Shown here piece by piece: positions 15,992-25,608 of a DNA stretch of 57,214 nucleotides. Every line of letters begins with the position of its first letter. Position 1 is the stretch's first letter. Made by a program: the position numbers and the translations under genes. The stretch lies in the NCBI GenBank assembly GCA_025356395.1, contig JANXTA010000130.1:1-57214 (forward strand), given 5' to 3'. The DNA is from Betaproteobacteria bacterium. GTDB taxonomy: Bacteria > Pseudomonadota > Gammaproteobacteria > Burkholderiales > Burkholderiaceae_D. The notes beneath the pieces are model-generated. The model was not told the DNA's origin and did not search any database. It saw nothing but the letters and a program-made list of their open reading frames with translations.

Positions 15992-18148
15992 TCAGAAGGC
16001 CAGCGGGTCGGGCCGCATCTGGACCTTGTAGACCTTCGGATAGTTGTTGACACCGCCTTCGTTGTGGAAGGTCGTGCGGTTACCGCTCGTCGTCCACAGG
16101 CCGCGACCTTTCCATCCGGCTTTCGGGTCGTCGATGCGGCCGTCGACGTTCTTCGTGAAGAAGCCGAGCGGATACGGCATGCGCAGGTTGACGACCTTCC
16201 CGTCGACGATCGCGACCAGCGCCTCGCCACCGTTCGTCGACGCGATCGGCACGTTCGCGCCGAGCCCGAACGTGTTGAAGCGGTCGACCCACACGTAGTA
16301 CGCGTGGTTGGCGCTGCCCGGCTCCTTGAGGTTCTTGAACTGCGGCCCCGGCAACGGATAGAGCTTCCAGCCTTCGGGACACTGCTTGCCCTCGGCCGTC
16401 GTCGGTCCGTTCAGCGGCCCCTTGCACAGGCTGCGGTCGAAGCTCGCGACCTCGCCGCTCGACAGCGCGGTCCACACCTTGCCGTCGAGGCCGATGTCGA
16501 GCCCGCGCGGGCCGAAGGTGCCTTCGGGCGGCTGGTAGATCTCGACCAGCGCGGTGTTCGACGGGTCGCTGCCGGGATCGACGCGGACCAGGTAGCCGGG
16601 CTGGTCGACGCGCGAGAAGCCGCGGTCCATCGCCTGCCCCCACACGGTGTCGTCCACCGGGTTCGGCATGATCCCGTAGAAGGCCGCCATCACGCGCTTG
16701 TCCTTCGCCGGATCGAGCGGCTGATCCGCCTCGACGTACTCGTCGCGCTTGCCGTTGCCGTTGGTATCGATGATCAGCGGCGTCCAGCCCTGCGACTTCT
16801 CCTCGTCGTGCGTCTCCAGGTACATCTTCGTGTTGAGCCAGCCGACGACGCCGCTCTGCGGGCCGCCGCTGCTGCTCCACAGCGTGTTGTTGGCGTCGTG
16901 GCCGAAGTAGACGTGGTGGGTCGTGAAGCAGGTGTTGATCAGGCTCCACTGGCGGGTCGCGGGGTCGTAGACCGACAGCTGGCGCACCGAGGTCGCGAGC
17001 GGCGCGACCTTCGCCGAAGGATGCGAAGAGCCCTTCTTGCAGAAGTCGGGATTGGCTTCGGGCCGGATGCGCGCCGAGAACCAGACCTTCTTCGTCTCGT
17101 CCATGATCAGGTTGTGGATGCTGGTGTGTCCGTCCCAGATCTGCTCCATGCCCCAGTACGCAGACTCGCCGTGCGCGAGGTCGAGCGACGACGGCGTCTT
17201 CGGATCGCGGTACGGATGCGTGATCGTCGACGCGACGTTGCGGATCGGGTCAAGCGTCGGGACCAGGTCGGTGCTCTCTTCCGGCGATCCGTAGATCAGT
17301 CCGTCGGCGTTGAGAGTCGGCGTCCGCTTGTCGGTGGAGATCGCGTCGTGCTGGTAGTGCTTCGGCGACGCCCAGTCCCACATCGTGAAGACGACGTTGC
17401 GCTCGACGCCGACCGGACGGCTCGGCTTGTCGAACGGCAGCTCGCCGGCGGCGATGCGATCGGTCCAGTCGGCGAAGAGGGTCAGCGCCTTCTCGGGTCC
17501 CATGCTGCCGAGCACGACAGCCATGTACGGCTGTGCCTGGCCGGCCTGCGTGCGCATCGCCCAGCCGACCCGCGAGTCGGGGTTCTTGCGGAACAGCGCC
17601 GGCATCTCGCGGATGCCTTGCGAGCCGAGCGCGTGGCACGACTGGCACATGTTCTTGACCGTATCGATCCAGGCCGACTGCAGCTTCATCGTCGGCGCCA
17701 TGCCCTGGTTACCCGGACTGCCGGCGACGAAGTCTTCCTTCTTCGGGATGTCGAGCATCGCGTACCAGTACATGCCTGGGTAGTAGTGGGCAGCTGCCTT
17801 CTCGTCGGGTGCGGTGATCGCCTTCAACACGATCCGGCGACCGGGACGTGTCGCCGTCCGCGCCGAATCGACCAGGCCATAGCCGCGTGCCCATACGTCG
17901 TAGCGAGCCTTCGGCATCTGCGGCAGCACGAAGCGTCCCTGGTCGTCCGTCACGACGACCTTCGCGTACCGCGTCGGCAGGTCGCGCGTCTCCGCGATGA
18001 CCCACACGCCCGCTTCGGGTCCGTGATCGCCGACCACCTGCCCCGCGATCTCGTGGGTCGTGATGCGCGGCGTCGCGGCCTCGCAGGTCACGCTGCAGAA
18101 GGCCAGTGCGATCGCCGCCGCGGCCCATCCAAGTCGTCGCCTGTCCAT
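15992..18148 (-). CDS. periplasmic carboxypeptidase-regulatory-like/heme/beta-propeller protein
   Basis: The 718-residue protein has an N-terminal signal (about 25 residues ending CEAAT). A carboxypeptidase-regulatory-like domain follows (ITTHEIAGQVV to FVLPQMPKARYDVWARGYGL, about 30-105), then one CQSCH heme motif (168-172). A long C-terminal region resembles a virginiamycin-lyase/SMP-30-type beta-propeller (WDGHTSIHNLIMDETKKVWF, GLDIGLDGKVWTALSSGE). It likely receives or donates electrons in the periplasm via the adjacent cytochrome. The substrate is unknown; similar proteins occur beside oxidoreductases in Beta- and Gammaproteobacteria. The ATG at 18148 is chosen for GGAGGGG 4 bases upstream. 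No lesions are visible. Confidence 0.8.
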   Translation of the reverse strand: MDRRRLGWAAAAIALAFCSVTCEAATPRITTHEIAGQVVGDHGPEAGVWVIAETRDLPTRYAKVVVTDDQGRFVLPQMPKARYDVWARGYGLVDSARTATRPGRRIVLKAITAPDEKAAAHYYPGMYWYAMLDIPKKEDFVAGSPGNQGMAPTMKLQSAWIDTVKNMCQSCHALGSQGIREMPALFRKNPDSRVGWAMRTQAGQAQPYMAVVLGSMGPEKALTLFADWTDRIAAGELPFDKPSRPVGVERNVVFTMWDWASPKHYQHDAISTDKRTPTLNADGLIYGSPEESTDLVPTLDPIRNVASTITHPYRDPKTPSSLDLAHGESAYWGMEQIWDGHTSIHNLIMDETKKVWFSARIRPEANPDFCKKGSSHPSAKVAPLATSVRQLSVYDPATRQWSLINTCFTTHHVYFGHDANNTLWSSSGGPQSGVVGWLNTKMYLETHDEEKSQGWTPLIIDTNGNGKRDEYVEADQPLDPAKDKRVMAAFYGIMPNPVDDTVWGQAMDRGFSRVDQPGYLVRVDPGSDPSNTALVEIYQPPEGTFGPRGLDIGLDGKVWTALSSGEVASFDRSLCKGPLNGPTTAEGKQCPEGWKLYPLPGPQFKNLKEPGSANHAYYVWVDRFNTFGLGANVPIASTNGGEALVAIVDGKVVNLRMPYPLGFFTKNVDGRIDDPKAGWKGRGLWTTSGNRTTFHNEGGVNNYPKVYKVQMRPDPLAF

Positions 18149-18353
18149 GCGTCCCCTCCGTTGTGCGTGCTGCGTACGTGGCCTCGTAGTCTTCGCCACT
18201 GCCCCGGCCGACCGGTCGATGCCGGTGGTGCCTTCGGACCTGCGCGGTCGCGCGTGCCGTGCGAGAGGATAGGGGTGTCTTGGCGCGCTGACTACCGGGC
18301 CGGGCGGAAAGAGGTTCGACGTGTCGTGCGCGCTGCACAACGGAACGGGAAAC

Positions 18354-18373
18354 AGGGCGCCCGACCGGGCGCG
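18354..18373 (-). terminator. hairpin terminator candidate after the PEP-CTERM gene
   Basis: On the minus strand GCGCCC-GGTC-GGGCGC forms a 6-bp tetraloop hairpin just after the stop at 18378, followed by CCTGTTTCCC. The T-run is weak, so confidence is moderate. Confidence 0.4.
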
Positions 18374-18377
18374 CCCG

Positions 18378-19157
18378 TCATGACGCCTGTGCGCCCGGCC
18401 GGATTTCGCCGATCACCGCACGCGACACCGCGCTCGCCTCGCGCTCCGCGGCTTTCGACGCGTCGGCCGCGACGACGCGGCGTCGACGGAACAACAAGCC
18501 CGGCATGGCCAGCCCGGCGAACAGCAGGGCCATCGTCCCCGGCTCCGGAACCGCTGCAGTCACGGCACATCCCTCGATGCAGGTGAGCGCGGTCAAGTGT
18601 CCGTAGGCGCCGAACGGCGGCACCGGGATCTGTCCGGGCAACGGGGCGATGTCCGGCAGCCCGTGATAGCTGAACAGGGCCTCGTCGAAGTCGTTCAGGT
18701 CGAAGCCGTTGACGCCGGTCGGAAGCGCATCCATCACGAAGTCCTTTATGAAGTTGAGGGTCAGGAAGTGATTGGTCTCGCCGAGAACGCTGCCGCTGAT
18801 GTCGAAATGCCCCTGGTCGGGGGTCTGGCCGACGGGCGAGGGCAGCGGTACGTGCACGCTGAACGAGTAGCCCGCCAGGGGATTCGTCTGCAAGGAAGTC
18901 CCGCCCAGGAACTGCACGCTCAGCCCGTAGAGGCTGCTCGTCATCGGGTAGTAGCCGTTGTTGGCATCGGCCGGCGCCAGGTCCGGCCGCGATGGATCGA
19001 ACGAGAAGATGCCGGTGAAGGACGTCAGGTTGGCGTGGTCCGAGTGGTTGGTGTCGATCAGGCCCGAGAACGAATAGACGGCCGCAGACGCGACCGGCGA
19101 GTGGCACGACAAAGCCGCGATCGCAACCGCGGTGGCTAGCTGGCGCTTGAGTTTCAT
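18378..19157 (-). CDS. PEP-CTERM sorting-signal protein, secreted
   Basis: The 259-residue protein carries a Sec signal (MKLKRQLATAVAIAALSC, ending SPVASA), a beta-rich low-complexity body and a C-terminal VPEPGTMALLFAGLAMPGLL transmembrane segment followed by RRRR. This is the tripartite PEP-CTERM anchor processed by exosortase and used in biofilm or exopolysaccharide-producing bacteria. Unusually, about 28 residues follow the RRRR (VVAADASKAAERE and on); most family members end there. No exosortase is seen in the window. AGGGA lies 6 bases before the ATG. It is single, divergent from paoA across 278 bp. Confidence 0.9.
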   Translation of the reverse strand: MKLKRQLATAVAIAALSCHSPVASAAVYSFSGLIDTNHSDHANLTSFTGIFSFDPSRPDLAPADANNGYYPMTSSLYGLSVQFLGGTSLQTNPLAGYSFSVHVPLPSPVGQTPDQGHFDISGSVLGETNHFLTLNFIKDFVMDALPTGVNGFDLNDFDEALFSYHGLPDIAPLPGQIPVPPFGAYGHLTALTCIEGCAVTAAVPEPGTMALLFAGLAMPGLLFRRRRVVAADASKAAEREASAVSRAVIGEIRPGAQAS

Positions 19158-19435
19158 GGAAGTCCCTGACGGTGATGAACGATGAAGCTGCCGTGGCATT
19201 CGCTGCGGCAGTGCGGGTCGATCCACTGTAGGGACCGCATCGCGGGGAGTCGTCACGGACCGGTCACGGTTCGGTCCTGTCTTGCTCGATGGGGCTGGCC
19301 GCGGCGATCGAGCCGGGTGTCTGGCCGCGCTTGAGGCCACACGGCGACGGACACATGCGTAGTCGGCTGATTTTTTGCGGTCGAACGCTCCCTGACACTC
19401 GCCGAATTCGGCATCGATCAGAAAGGCCCATCCCC

Positions 19436-19945
19436 ATGTCCATCACCATCAACGGCTCGCCGGCGCAGCTGCCCGACGATCCTCGCGTCTCCCTGCTCGA
19501 TCTCCTGCGCGAGCAACTCCACCTCGCCGGTGCCAAGAAAGGCTGCAACCAGGGCGCCTGCGGCGCGTGCACGGTGCTGGTCGACGGCCACGAACGCATC
19601 CTGTCCTGTCTCGCGCTCGCGGTGCAGTTCGAAGGGCGGTCGATCACGTCGGTCGAAGGTCTGGCCACGAATGGCGCGTTGCATCCGCTGCAGCAGAAGT
19701 TCGTCGACCACGACGGTTTCCAGTGCGGCTACTGCACGCCGGGGCAGATCTGCTCGGCGGTCGGGATGGCCGAGGAATGGCGACGCGGGGTGCCCAGCAG
19801 CGTCACGGAAGATCTCTCTTCCGGCAGCATCGCACTGACCTCGGACGAGCTGCGCGAACGCATGAGCGGCAACCTGTGTCGCTGCGGTGCGTACAACGGC
19901 ATCGTCGCCGCGATCACGGAAGAGTACGCGGAGGCCACGTCATGA
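19436..19945 (+). CDS. paoA: PaoA-type 2Fe-2S subunit of a molybdenum aldehyde/xanthine oxidoreductase
   Basis: Small (169-residue) iron-sulfur subunit of a xanthine-oxidase-family enzyme. The first 2Fe-2S cluster is plant-ferredoxin-like (C37, C42, C45, C58 in GCNQGACGAC and LSC). The second is formed by FQCGYCTPGQ and GNLCRCG. It passes electrons from the molybdenum subunit to the FAD subunit. Unlike E. coli PaoA it lacks any twin-arginine leader: the protein starts directly MSITINGSPAQL. This implies a cytosolic enzyme unless an upstream start was missed; none with an RR motif is visible. The stop overlaps paoB by four bases. Confidence 0.92.
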   Translation: MSITINGSPAQLPDDPRVSLLDLLREQLHLAGAKKGCNQGACGACTVLVDGHERILSCLALAVQFEGRSITSVEGLATNGALHPLQQKFVDHDGFQCGYCTPGQICSAVGMAEEWRRGVPSSVTEDLSSGSIALTSDELRERMSGNLCRCGAYNGIVAAITEEYAEATS

Positions 19946-20943
19946 CGCCCTTCACCTTCGCACGCGCCGGCGATGTTTCCGAGGCGGTCCGGCTCGGCGC
20001 TCATGCGCGATCCAAGTACCTCGGCGGCGGCACCAACCTTGTCGACCTGATGCGCGAGACGATCGAGCGGCCCGATGCGCTGGTCGACGTCACGGGCCTG
20101 TCGAGCACCATCGAGGAACACGATGACGGCAGCCTGCTGATCGGCGCGGCCGCCCGCAACACGGCAGTCGCGGAACATCGTGCGGTGCGCGTGCGCTTCC
20201 CCGTGCTGTCGCGCGCGATCGTCGCGGGCGCATCCGCGCAGATCCGCAACATGGCCACGGTGGGCGGCAATCTCCTGCAGCGCACCCGTTGCACCTATTT
20301 CTACGACGACGAGGGCTCCCGCTGCAACAAGCGCACGCCCGGCCAGGGCTGCGATGCGGTCGACGGCTTCAATCGCATCCACGCGATCCTCGGTGCGTCG
20401 TCGAGCTGCGTCGCGACCCATCCATCCGACCTGTGCGTGGCCCTCGCCGCGCTCGGCGCGGTCGTGCATCTGCAGGGCGCGGGCGGCGCGCGCACGCTGC
20501 TGCTGACCGACCTGTATCGCCTGCCCGAGGACCATCCGGGGCACGAGACGATGTTGCAACCGGGCGAGCTGATCACGGCGGTCGAACTGCCCGCGCTGTC
20601 GTTCGGCGCGGACTCGGTGTATCGCAAGGTGCGTGATCGTTCAAGCTACGCGTTCGCGCTGATCTCGGTGGCCGCGGCGATCGAGCTGGACGGCGACACG
20701 GTCAAAGACGTGCGGCTCGCCCTGGGCGGCGTCGCGCACAAGCCCTGGCGCGCGTGGAAGGCCGAGTCGGCCCTCAAGGGACAGCCCGCGTCGGCTAAGA
20801 ATTTCCACGCGGCGGCCGCGGCCGAGCTGGCCGATGCGAAGCCGCTGCGCGACAACGGCTTCAAGATCGATCTCGCACAACGAACCATCGTCGCGGTGCT
20901 CAACGGCCTCGCGGAACAAGCCTCGAAGGGAGCCTCGGCATGA
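19942..20943 (+). CDS. paoB: PaoB-type FAD subunit with an extra 4Fe-4S cluster
   Basis: FAD-binding subunit of the molybdoenzyme, 333 residues. KYLGGGTNLVDLMRE is the FAD PP-loop region, and ASAQIRNMATVGGNLLQRTRC the second FAD motif. The four cysteines C117, C128, C137 and C156 sit in the CTYFYDDEGSRCNK/GQGCDA insertion that binds a 4Fe-4S cluster in the PaoB (YagS) subgroup. It transfers electrons to the final acceptor. It starts inside the paoA stop (ATGA) and its own stop overlaps paoC, so the three are translationally coupled. Confidence 0.92.
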   Translation: MTPFTFARAGDVSEAVRLGAHARSKYLGGGTNLVDLMRETIERPDALVDVTGLSSTIEEHDDGSLLIGAAARNTAVAEHRAVRVRFPVLSRAIVAGASAQIRNMATVGGNLLQRTRCTYFYDDEGSRCNKRTPGQGCDAVDGFNRIHAILGASSSCVATHPSDLCVALAALGAVVHLQGAGGARTLLLTDLYRLPEDHPGHETMLQPGELITAVELPALSFGADSVYRKVRDRSSYAFALISVAAAIELDGDTVKDVRLALGGVAHKPWRAWKAESALKGQPASAKNFHAAAAAELADAKPLRDNGFKIDLAQRTIVAVLNGLAEQASKGASA

Positions 20944-23276
20944 GCGCCATCAAGAAAGCAGTGCAGGGAGCTGTCACGACGGTGATGAAGACGGCCATCG
21001 AGCATGCCCCCGATGCGCTGATCCCCGGCGGCAAGCCCGATCCGATGATCGCGCGGAAGCACGGCCTGATCGGTCAGCCGGTGTCGCGTATCGACGGGCC
21101 GCTGAAGGTGCTGGGCAAGGCGCGCTTCGCGGCCGAGTTCCCGATGGAAGGCATGACCTATGCATCACTGGCGTTCAGCACGATCGCCAAGGGGCGCATC
21201 GCGACGCTCGACACGGGCGCGGCCGAAGCGGCGCCCGGCGTGGTGCTCGTGATGACGCACCGGAACGCGCCGAAGATGAAGCCAGCGCCGCTGTTCGGCG
21301 CGGAGCCCAAGGCAGCTGGCGGCAGCAACCTGCCGGTGATGCAGGATGACTCGATCCACTGGAACGGCGAACCGATCGCAATCGTGCTGGCCGAGACGCA
21401 GGAGCAGGCCGACCACGCGACGTCGTTGATCCGCGCCACCTACGAAGCCGAGCCGGCGGTCACGTCGGTGGCCGCGGCGAAGGCTGCGGGTACCGAGACC
21501 GGCGCGTTCCAGGGCGAGCCGCAGCACGTCGAGATCGGCGACGCGGAGGCGGCGCTGGCGGCTGCGCCGCACCGGGTCGACGTCACGTATCACACGCCGC
21601 GCCAGAACCACAATGCGATCGAACTGCATGCGACGACGGTGGCGTGGAAGGGCGACGAACTGACGCTGCACGACGCGTCGCAAGGCGTCGTGCACACGGC
21701 GTGGTCGCTGTCCCAGATCTTCGACATGAAAGAGGAGCAAGTGCACGTCACGTCGCTCTACGTGGGCGGCGGCTTCGGCGGCAAGACCATGTGGCAGCAC
21801 CAGGTGCTGAGTGCCGCCGCGGCCAAGCTCGCGGGACGGCCGGTGCGCATCGTGCTGACGCGCGAAGGGGTCTATCGCATCGTCGGTGGGCGGACCAGCA
21901 CCGAGCAACGCGTGGCCATCGGCGCACAGGCGGACGGCAGGTTCGATGCGCTGATCCACACCGGCACGGTGACGATGACCGCGCACAATGCGATGCCCGA
22001 ACCGTTCATCGTCGGCACGCGCTGCGTCTACGACGCCGGCGCCTTCATGCTCGACGTGCAGGTGGGCAAGATGGACATGATCGCCAACACCTTCATGCGC
22101 GCGCCGGGCGAGTCGGTGGGGACCTTCGGCCTCGAGAGCGCGATCGACGAGCTGGCGGCCGAGATGGGCATGGACCCGATCGCGCTGCGCTTGAAGAACG
22201 AGCCGGAGAAGGACCCGACGACCGGCATGCCGTTCTCGTCGCGCCATCTGGTCGAGGCCTATCGCGCGGGTGCCGAGCGCTTCGGCTGGAGCAAGCGCCA
22301 CGCGGAGCCGGGCACGCAGCGTGACGGCGAGTGGCTGGTCGGCATGGGCTGCGCCACCGCGACCTATCCTTACTACCGCATGCCGGGCGGCGCGGCACGC
22401 ATGACGCTGACCAGGTCCGATCGTGGCGACGTGTCGGCGAAGGTCGAGATCGCGGCGCACGAGATGGGCATGGGCACAGCCACCGTGCATACGCAGGTCG
22501 CGGCAGAGCGGCTCGGATTGCCGATGGAGCAGGTCCAGCTGTGCTACGGCGACTCGCGCTTTCCGGGCGTCGTGCTGGCGGGTGGTTCGCAGCAGACGGC
22601 GTCGATCGGGAGCGCAGTGATGGTCGCGCAGGCCGAGCTGTTCGAGCAGCTCCTCAAGCATGCGGGCAAGGGCTCGCCGCTGCACGGGCTCAAGCCCGAT
22701 GCGGTGGAGGGCCGCGACGGCGCGCTCTGCAGCATCGAGGATCCGTCGAAGAGCGAGACCTACGCGTCGCTGCTGGCGCGCGCGCAGCTCGACGAGCTGA
22801 CCGTTGAAGGCGAGGCACCCGCGCCGCTCGAGATGCAGCACTGGTCGATGCATTCGTACGGTGCGCAGTTCTGCGAGGTGCGCGTCAACGCGGTCACGGG
22901 CGAGACCCGGGTGAGCCGCTTCCTCGGCTCGTTCGACTGCGGTCGCATCCTCAACGCGAAGACCGCAGCCAGCCAGTTCCGTGGCGGCATCGTGATGGGC
23001 CTCGGCCTAGCGCTGATGGAGGAGACGCAGCTCGACGAACGCAACGGTCGCGTGATGAACCCGAGCCTCGCCGAGTACCACGTGCCGGTGCACCTGGATG
23101 TGCCGGAGATCGACGTGATCTGGACCGACATCCCCGACCCGCATGCGCCGATGGGCGCGCACGGCATCGGCGAGATCGGCATCACGGGCGTCGGCGCGGC
23201 GGTCGCAAACGCGATCTTCAACGCGACCGGCAAACGCGTGCGCGACCTGCCGATCACGCTCGACAAGCTGCTGTAG
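20940..23276 (+). CDS. paoC: PaoC-type molybdenum-cofactor catalytic subunit
   Basis: The 778-residue large subunit holds the molybdenum cofactor. GGGFGGKTMWQHQ is the conserved cofactor/substrate motif, and HGIGEIGITGVGAAVANAI carries the catalytic glutamate near the C-terminus. RAPGESVG replaces the RAPG-x-P of classical xanthine dehydrogenases, typical of the PaoC subgroup that oxidises aldehydes to acids. An N-terminal 25-residue helix precedes IGQPVSRIDGPLKVLGKARF. Length and motifs are complete. A dedicated cofactor-insertion chaperone (PaoD/XdhC type) is not visible nearby; the next gene is convergent. Aldehyde detoxification is the best functional guess. Confidence 0.93.
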   Translation: MSAIKKAVQGAVTTVMKTAIEHAPDALIPGGKPDPMIARKHGLIGQPVSRIDGPLKVLGKARFAAEFPMEGMTYASLAFSTIAKGRIATLDTGAAEAAPGVVLVMTHRNAPKMKPAPLFGAEPKAAGGSNLPVMQDDSIHWNGEPIAIVLAETQEQADHATSLIRATYEAEPAVTSVAAAKAAGTETGAFQGEPQHVEIGDAEAALAAAPHRVDVTYHTPRQNHNAIELHATTVAWKGDELTLHDASQGVVHTAWSLSQIFDMKEEQVHVTSLYVGGGFGGKTMWQHQVLSAAAAKLAGRPVRIVLTREGVYRIVGGRTSTEQRVAIGAQADGRFDALIHTGTVTMTAHNAMPEPFIVGTRCVYDAGAFMLDVQVGKMDMIANTFMRAPGESVGTFGLESAIDELAAEMGMDPIALRLKNEPEKDPTTGMPFSSRHLVEAYRAGAERFGWSKRHAEPGTQRDGEWLVGMGCATATYPYYRMPGGAARMTLTRSDRGDVSAKVEIAAHEMGMGTATVHTQVAAERLGLPMEQVQLCYGDSRFPGVVLAGGSQQTASIGSAVMVAQAELFEQLLKHAGKGSPLHGLKPDAVEGRDGALCSIEDPSKSETYASLLARAQLDELTVEGEAPAPLEMQHWSMHSYGAQFCEVRVNAVTGETRVSRFLGSFDCGRILNAKTAASQFRGGIVMGLGLALMEETQLDERNGRVMNPSLAEYHVPVHLDVPEIDVIWTDIPDPHAPMGAHGIGEIGITGVGAAVANAIFNATGKRVRDLPITLDKLL

Positions 23277-23289
23277 CGCGTCGCGATGC

Positions 23290-24821
23290 CTAGTTCGTCA
23301 ACGGCAGTCTCAGGTACGTGCCCTTCACCGCGACCTGATTGACGCCCGGCTGCGTCCAGTCGCACACGCCGCTGGGGAGGATCTGGTTGAGCCATGCCGG
23401 TTCGGCGGTCGTGAAGGTGACGCGATAGTCAGTCGGACTGTCCGATGCCGTCTCCGCGATGCGGACGCCGGCCTTGTCCCAGCAGGCGTCGGTCGCGTCC
23501 AGCCAGCGGTTGATCACGTCGATCGAGGTGGCGGCGTAGTCGAAACCGGCGGCGAAGGATTCGGTACTGGACGAGAAGATCACCTGGGTGTCCGTTCGGC
23601 CGTTCGCCTTCTGCAGACGGGCGCGAACGATCAGGTCTTGCGCCGTGTCGTGGATGTCGCCGACGCCGCTCGCGATCGAAGCCCCCACCTGCTGGTTGAA
23701 GTCCAGGAATTCGGTGGTCGTGATGGCCCCTCGATTGAGCGCCGTGAGCCCGTACTGCACGCCCGCGTTGTCGGCCGGTCGGCGCGTCCTTGCCGAACAG
23801 GTTGGCATTGGTATCGAAGAAGGTGCAGAACACGTTGCCGTTCGGATTGCTGATCGCGTTGTAGACGCGCGCCAGGTTCGCCGGGTCGGTGAGCCTTCAG
23901 CATCATCGCCGTCTCGCCCTGCAGATGCGGATTGGAATGCTGGAGGTTGACCAACTCGGTCGAGTTCACGAAGGCGAAGCCGCGAGACAGTTCGGTGTGA
24001 CTGAGCGCGGTCGGGAATGGCTGGACGCCCTGGTTGTAGGCGGCGCCGGCACCGCCGCCGAAGCCGATGACGACTTTCCTGTTCCACCCGGGTCCGGGCG
24101 TGAAGGTCGTCGGCACGGGAGCGGCGACCGTCGGGTTGTCGAGCATCGCGATGTTGTAGACGCTGCGGTTCACGGTGCCTGATTCGATCCGCACGATGTA
24201 GGGAACCGTGACGGCGTCGTTGGTGGTCGTGTTGGCCAGGTCCGTGGGTCGCGGCGCCGTCGGGTCGACCAGCAACTTGAACGTGGCGTCGGACGCCCGG
24301 TAGGGATAGAAGATCGTCTTCGTGGCCGAGCAGTCCGCGTCGAGTGGATCGCCGAGCCCGTTGTCGACGGTCCGGCATTCGTCGGGAGAGATGTGCGGGC
24401 CCGACAGGATCGGTCCGGAGATCGGATAGTTGGACACGTTCAGCGTGGCGGTCGTCGACGCGCCCGTGGTGTCGCTCGCGACGATCACGTTGGGACTGCC
24501 GGTGGTCTTGGTCGCATCCGGCGTCAGCCCGACGACGAGACCGCGCAACGTCCGTACGTTGGCATCGACCGGCTGGAAGCTCGACGTCACGTCCGCCCCG
24601 TTGAGGGTGACCTTGACCGACGCCGGGTCCATCGTCGCCGGTACCGTGACCTGGACCAGCGTCGAGCCGCCGGAGACGTATTCCGACTCCGACGAAAGTG
24701 TCGCGACTTGCAACGCGCCTGCCGCCGGTGGCGGCGGACCGCCATCGTCCCCGCGGCATCCGGCCATCGACACCAGGCATGTCACCGGCGCGACCAGGGC
24801 AAGCCGCCGTCCTTGGACCAT
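23290..24821 (-). pseudogene. DUF6351-family lipoprotein with two frameshifts
   Basis: The N-terminus has a lipobox (SMAGC, Cys22) followed by LQVATLSSESEYVSGG and PASVKVTLNGADVTSSF, typical of DUF6351, a family of secreted enzymes of unknown activity. The frame then changes twice by one extra base. The first is near 23890 (after ETAMMLK, into LTDPANLARVYNAIS); the second is near 23785 (after FFDTNANLFGKDAP, into PADNAGVQYGLTALN). The rest, RWLDATDACWDKAG to GTYLRLPLTN, is complete, so about 510 residues could be restored. Two indels about 100 bp apart may be decay or sequencing artefacts. It is convergent with paoC and overlaps the broken Crp/Fnr gene. Confidence 0.7.
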
Positions 24822-25464
24822 CCTGCTCGTCTCCTGAGTATTCCGGTCAGGCTTGTCTGAAGCGCCCGATCTCTCTTCTCGTCAGCGATCGCCCTGACGC
24901 CGTCCAGGTCGAGCACCGCGAGCTCGGCCTGCGAGATGCGCACGAACGCACTGCGCGGGCCGTCGCGCGGACCGAAGAGATTGGCGATCGCCGTGGCGAC
25001 ACGGGATTCGGTGGAGGCATGCCGCGTGCTCAGGACCAGCCGTGTGAAGGGCGCGATGCGGGCGTTCATCAACGACTGGAAGAAGTGATTGAACGGCAGG
25101 CTGGTTTCGCGCAGCCATTCGAAGGTGTCGAGCGGCAGCAGGGCCACGCGGGTTTCCGGCAGCGCGATCGCGTCGTAGCGCCAGTCGCCACGATCGATCA
25201 GCGTGCCTTCGTCGAACCACGTGCCGTCGCTGATCGCGGACAGGAAAGACGCATGGCCGTCGGCATGCGTCACCGACTGGACGACCAGCCCCGACAGCAC
25301 GCCGACCCAGTGCCGCGCCGTCGAGGACGGACCACCATGCCGCTGCGGTCGACGGCCTTCTCCCGGGTCACGGAGGGGACCCGGTCCAGGTCGGGCCCCG
25401 ACAGTTTTCGCCCCCAGCTGGATTCGACGATCAGGCTGCTCGGGGACGGTCGGTGTTCAGGCAT
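24782..25464 (-). pseudogene. Crp/Fnr-family regulator lacking its helix-turn-helix
   Basis: A cyclic-nucleotide-binding-type beta-barrel is readable (GRKLSGPDLDRV; then after a frameshift near 25335 HWVGVLSGLVVQSVTH, TWFDEGTLIDRGDWRYDAIAL and FEWLRETSLPFNHFF). The dimerisation helix continues to TESRVATAIANLFGP. Directly after RISQAELA the sequence jumps to VLDLDGVRAIAD, the final strand. The HTH of about 30 residues (normally ending in a GGI-type turn) is deleted. The protein could no longer bind DNA. Start near 25464 (MPEHRPSPSS). The 3' end runs into the DUF6351 start region. Confidence 0.7.
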
Positions 25465-25608
25465 GGCGAATGCGGCGAGGCGGACAGGTCCGGATGCGCG
25501 CAAGGCACAGTCCGCACGCAGGTTGCGGGCGCTCGTCAGGGTGTGGACCGGTGCGGACTGTGCCGTGTTCCGCACCATCGGGCAGGTCGCCGCGGGGCCG
25601 GCGCCCGG

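Noticed and set aside
15908-18586. 892-codon plus-strand frame opposite the heme/propeller gene
   Set aside because: Antisense shadow. The opposite strand has a signal peptide and a heme motif.
21165-22853. 562-codon minus-strand frame inside paoC
   Set aside because: His/Arg-rich antisense shadow. paoC is clearly the coding strand.
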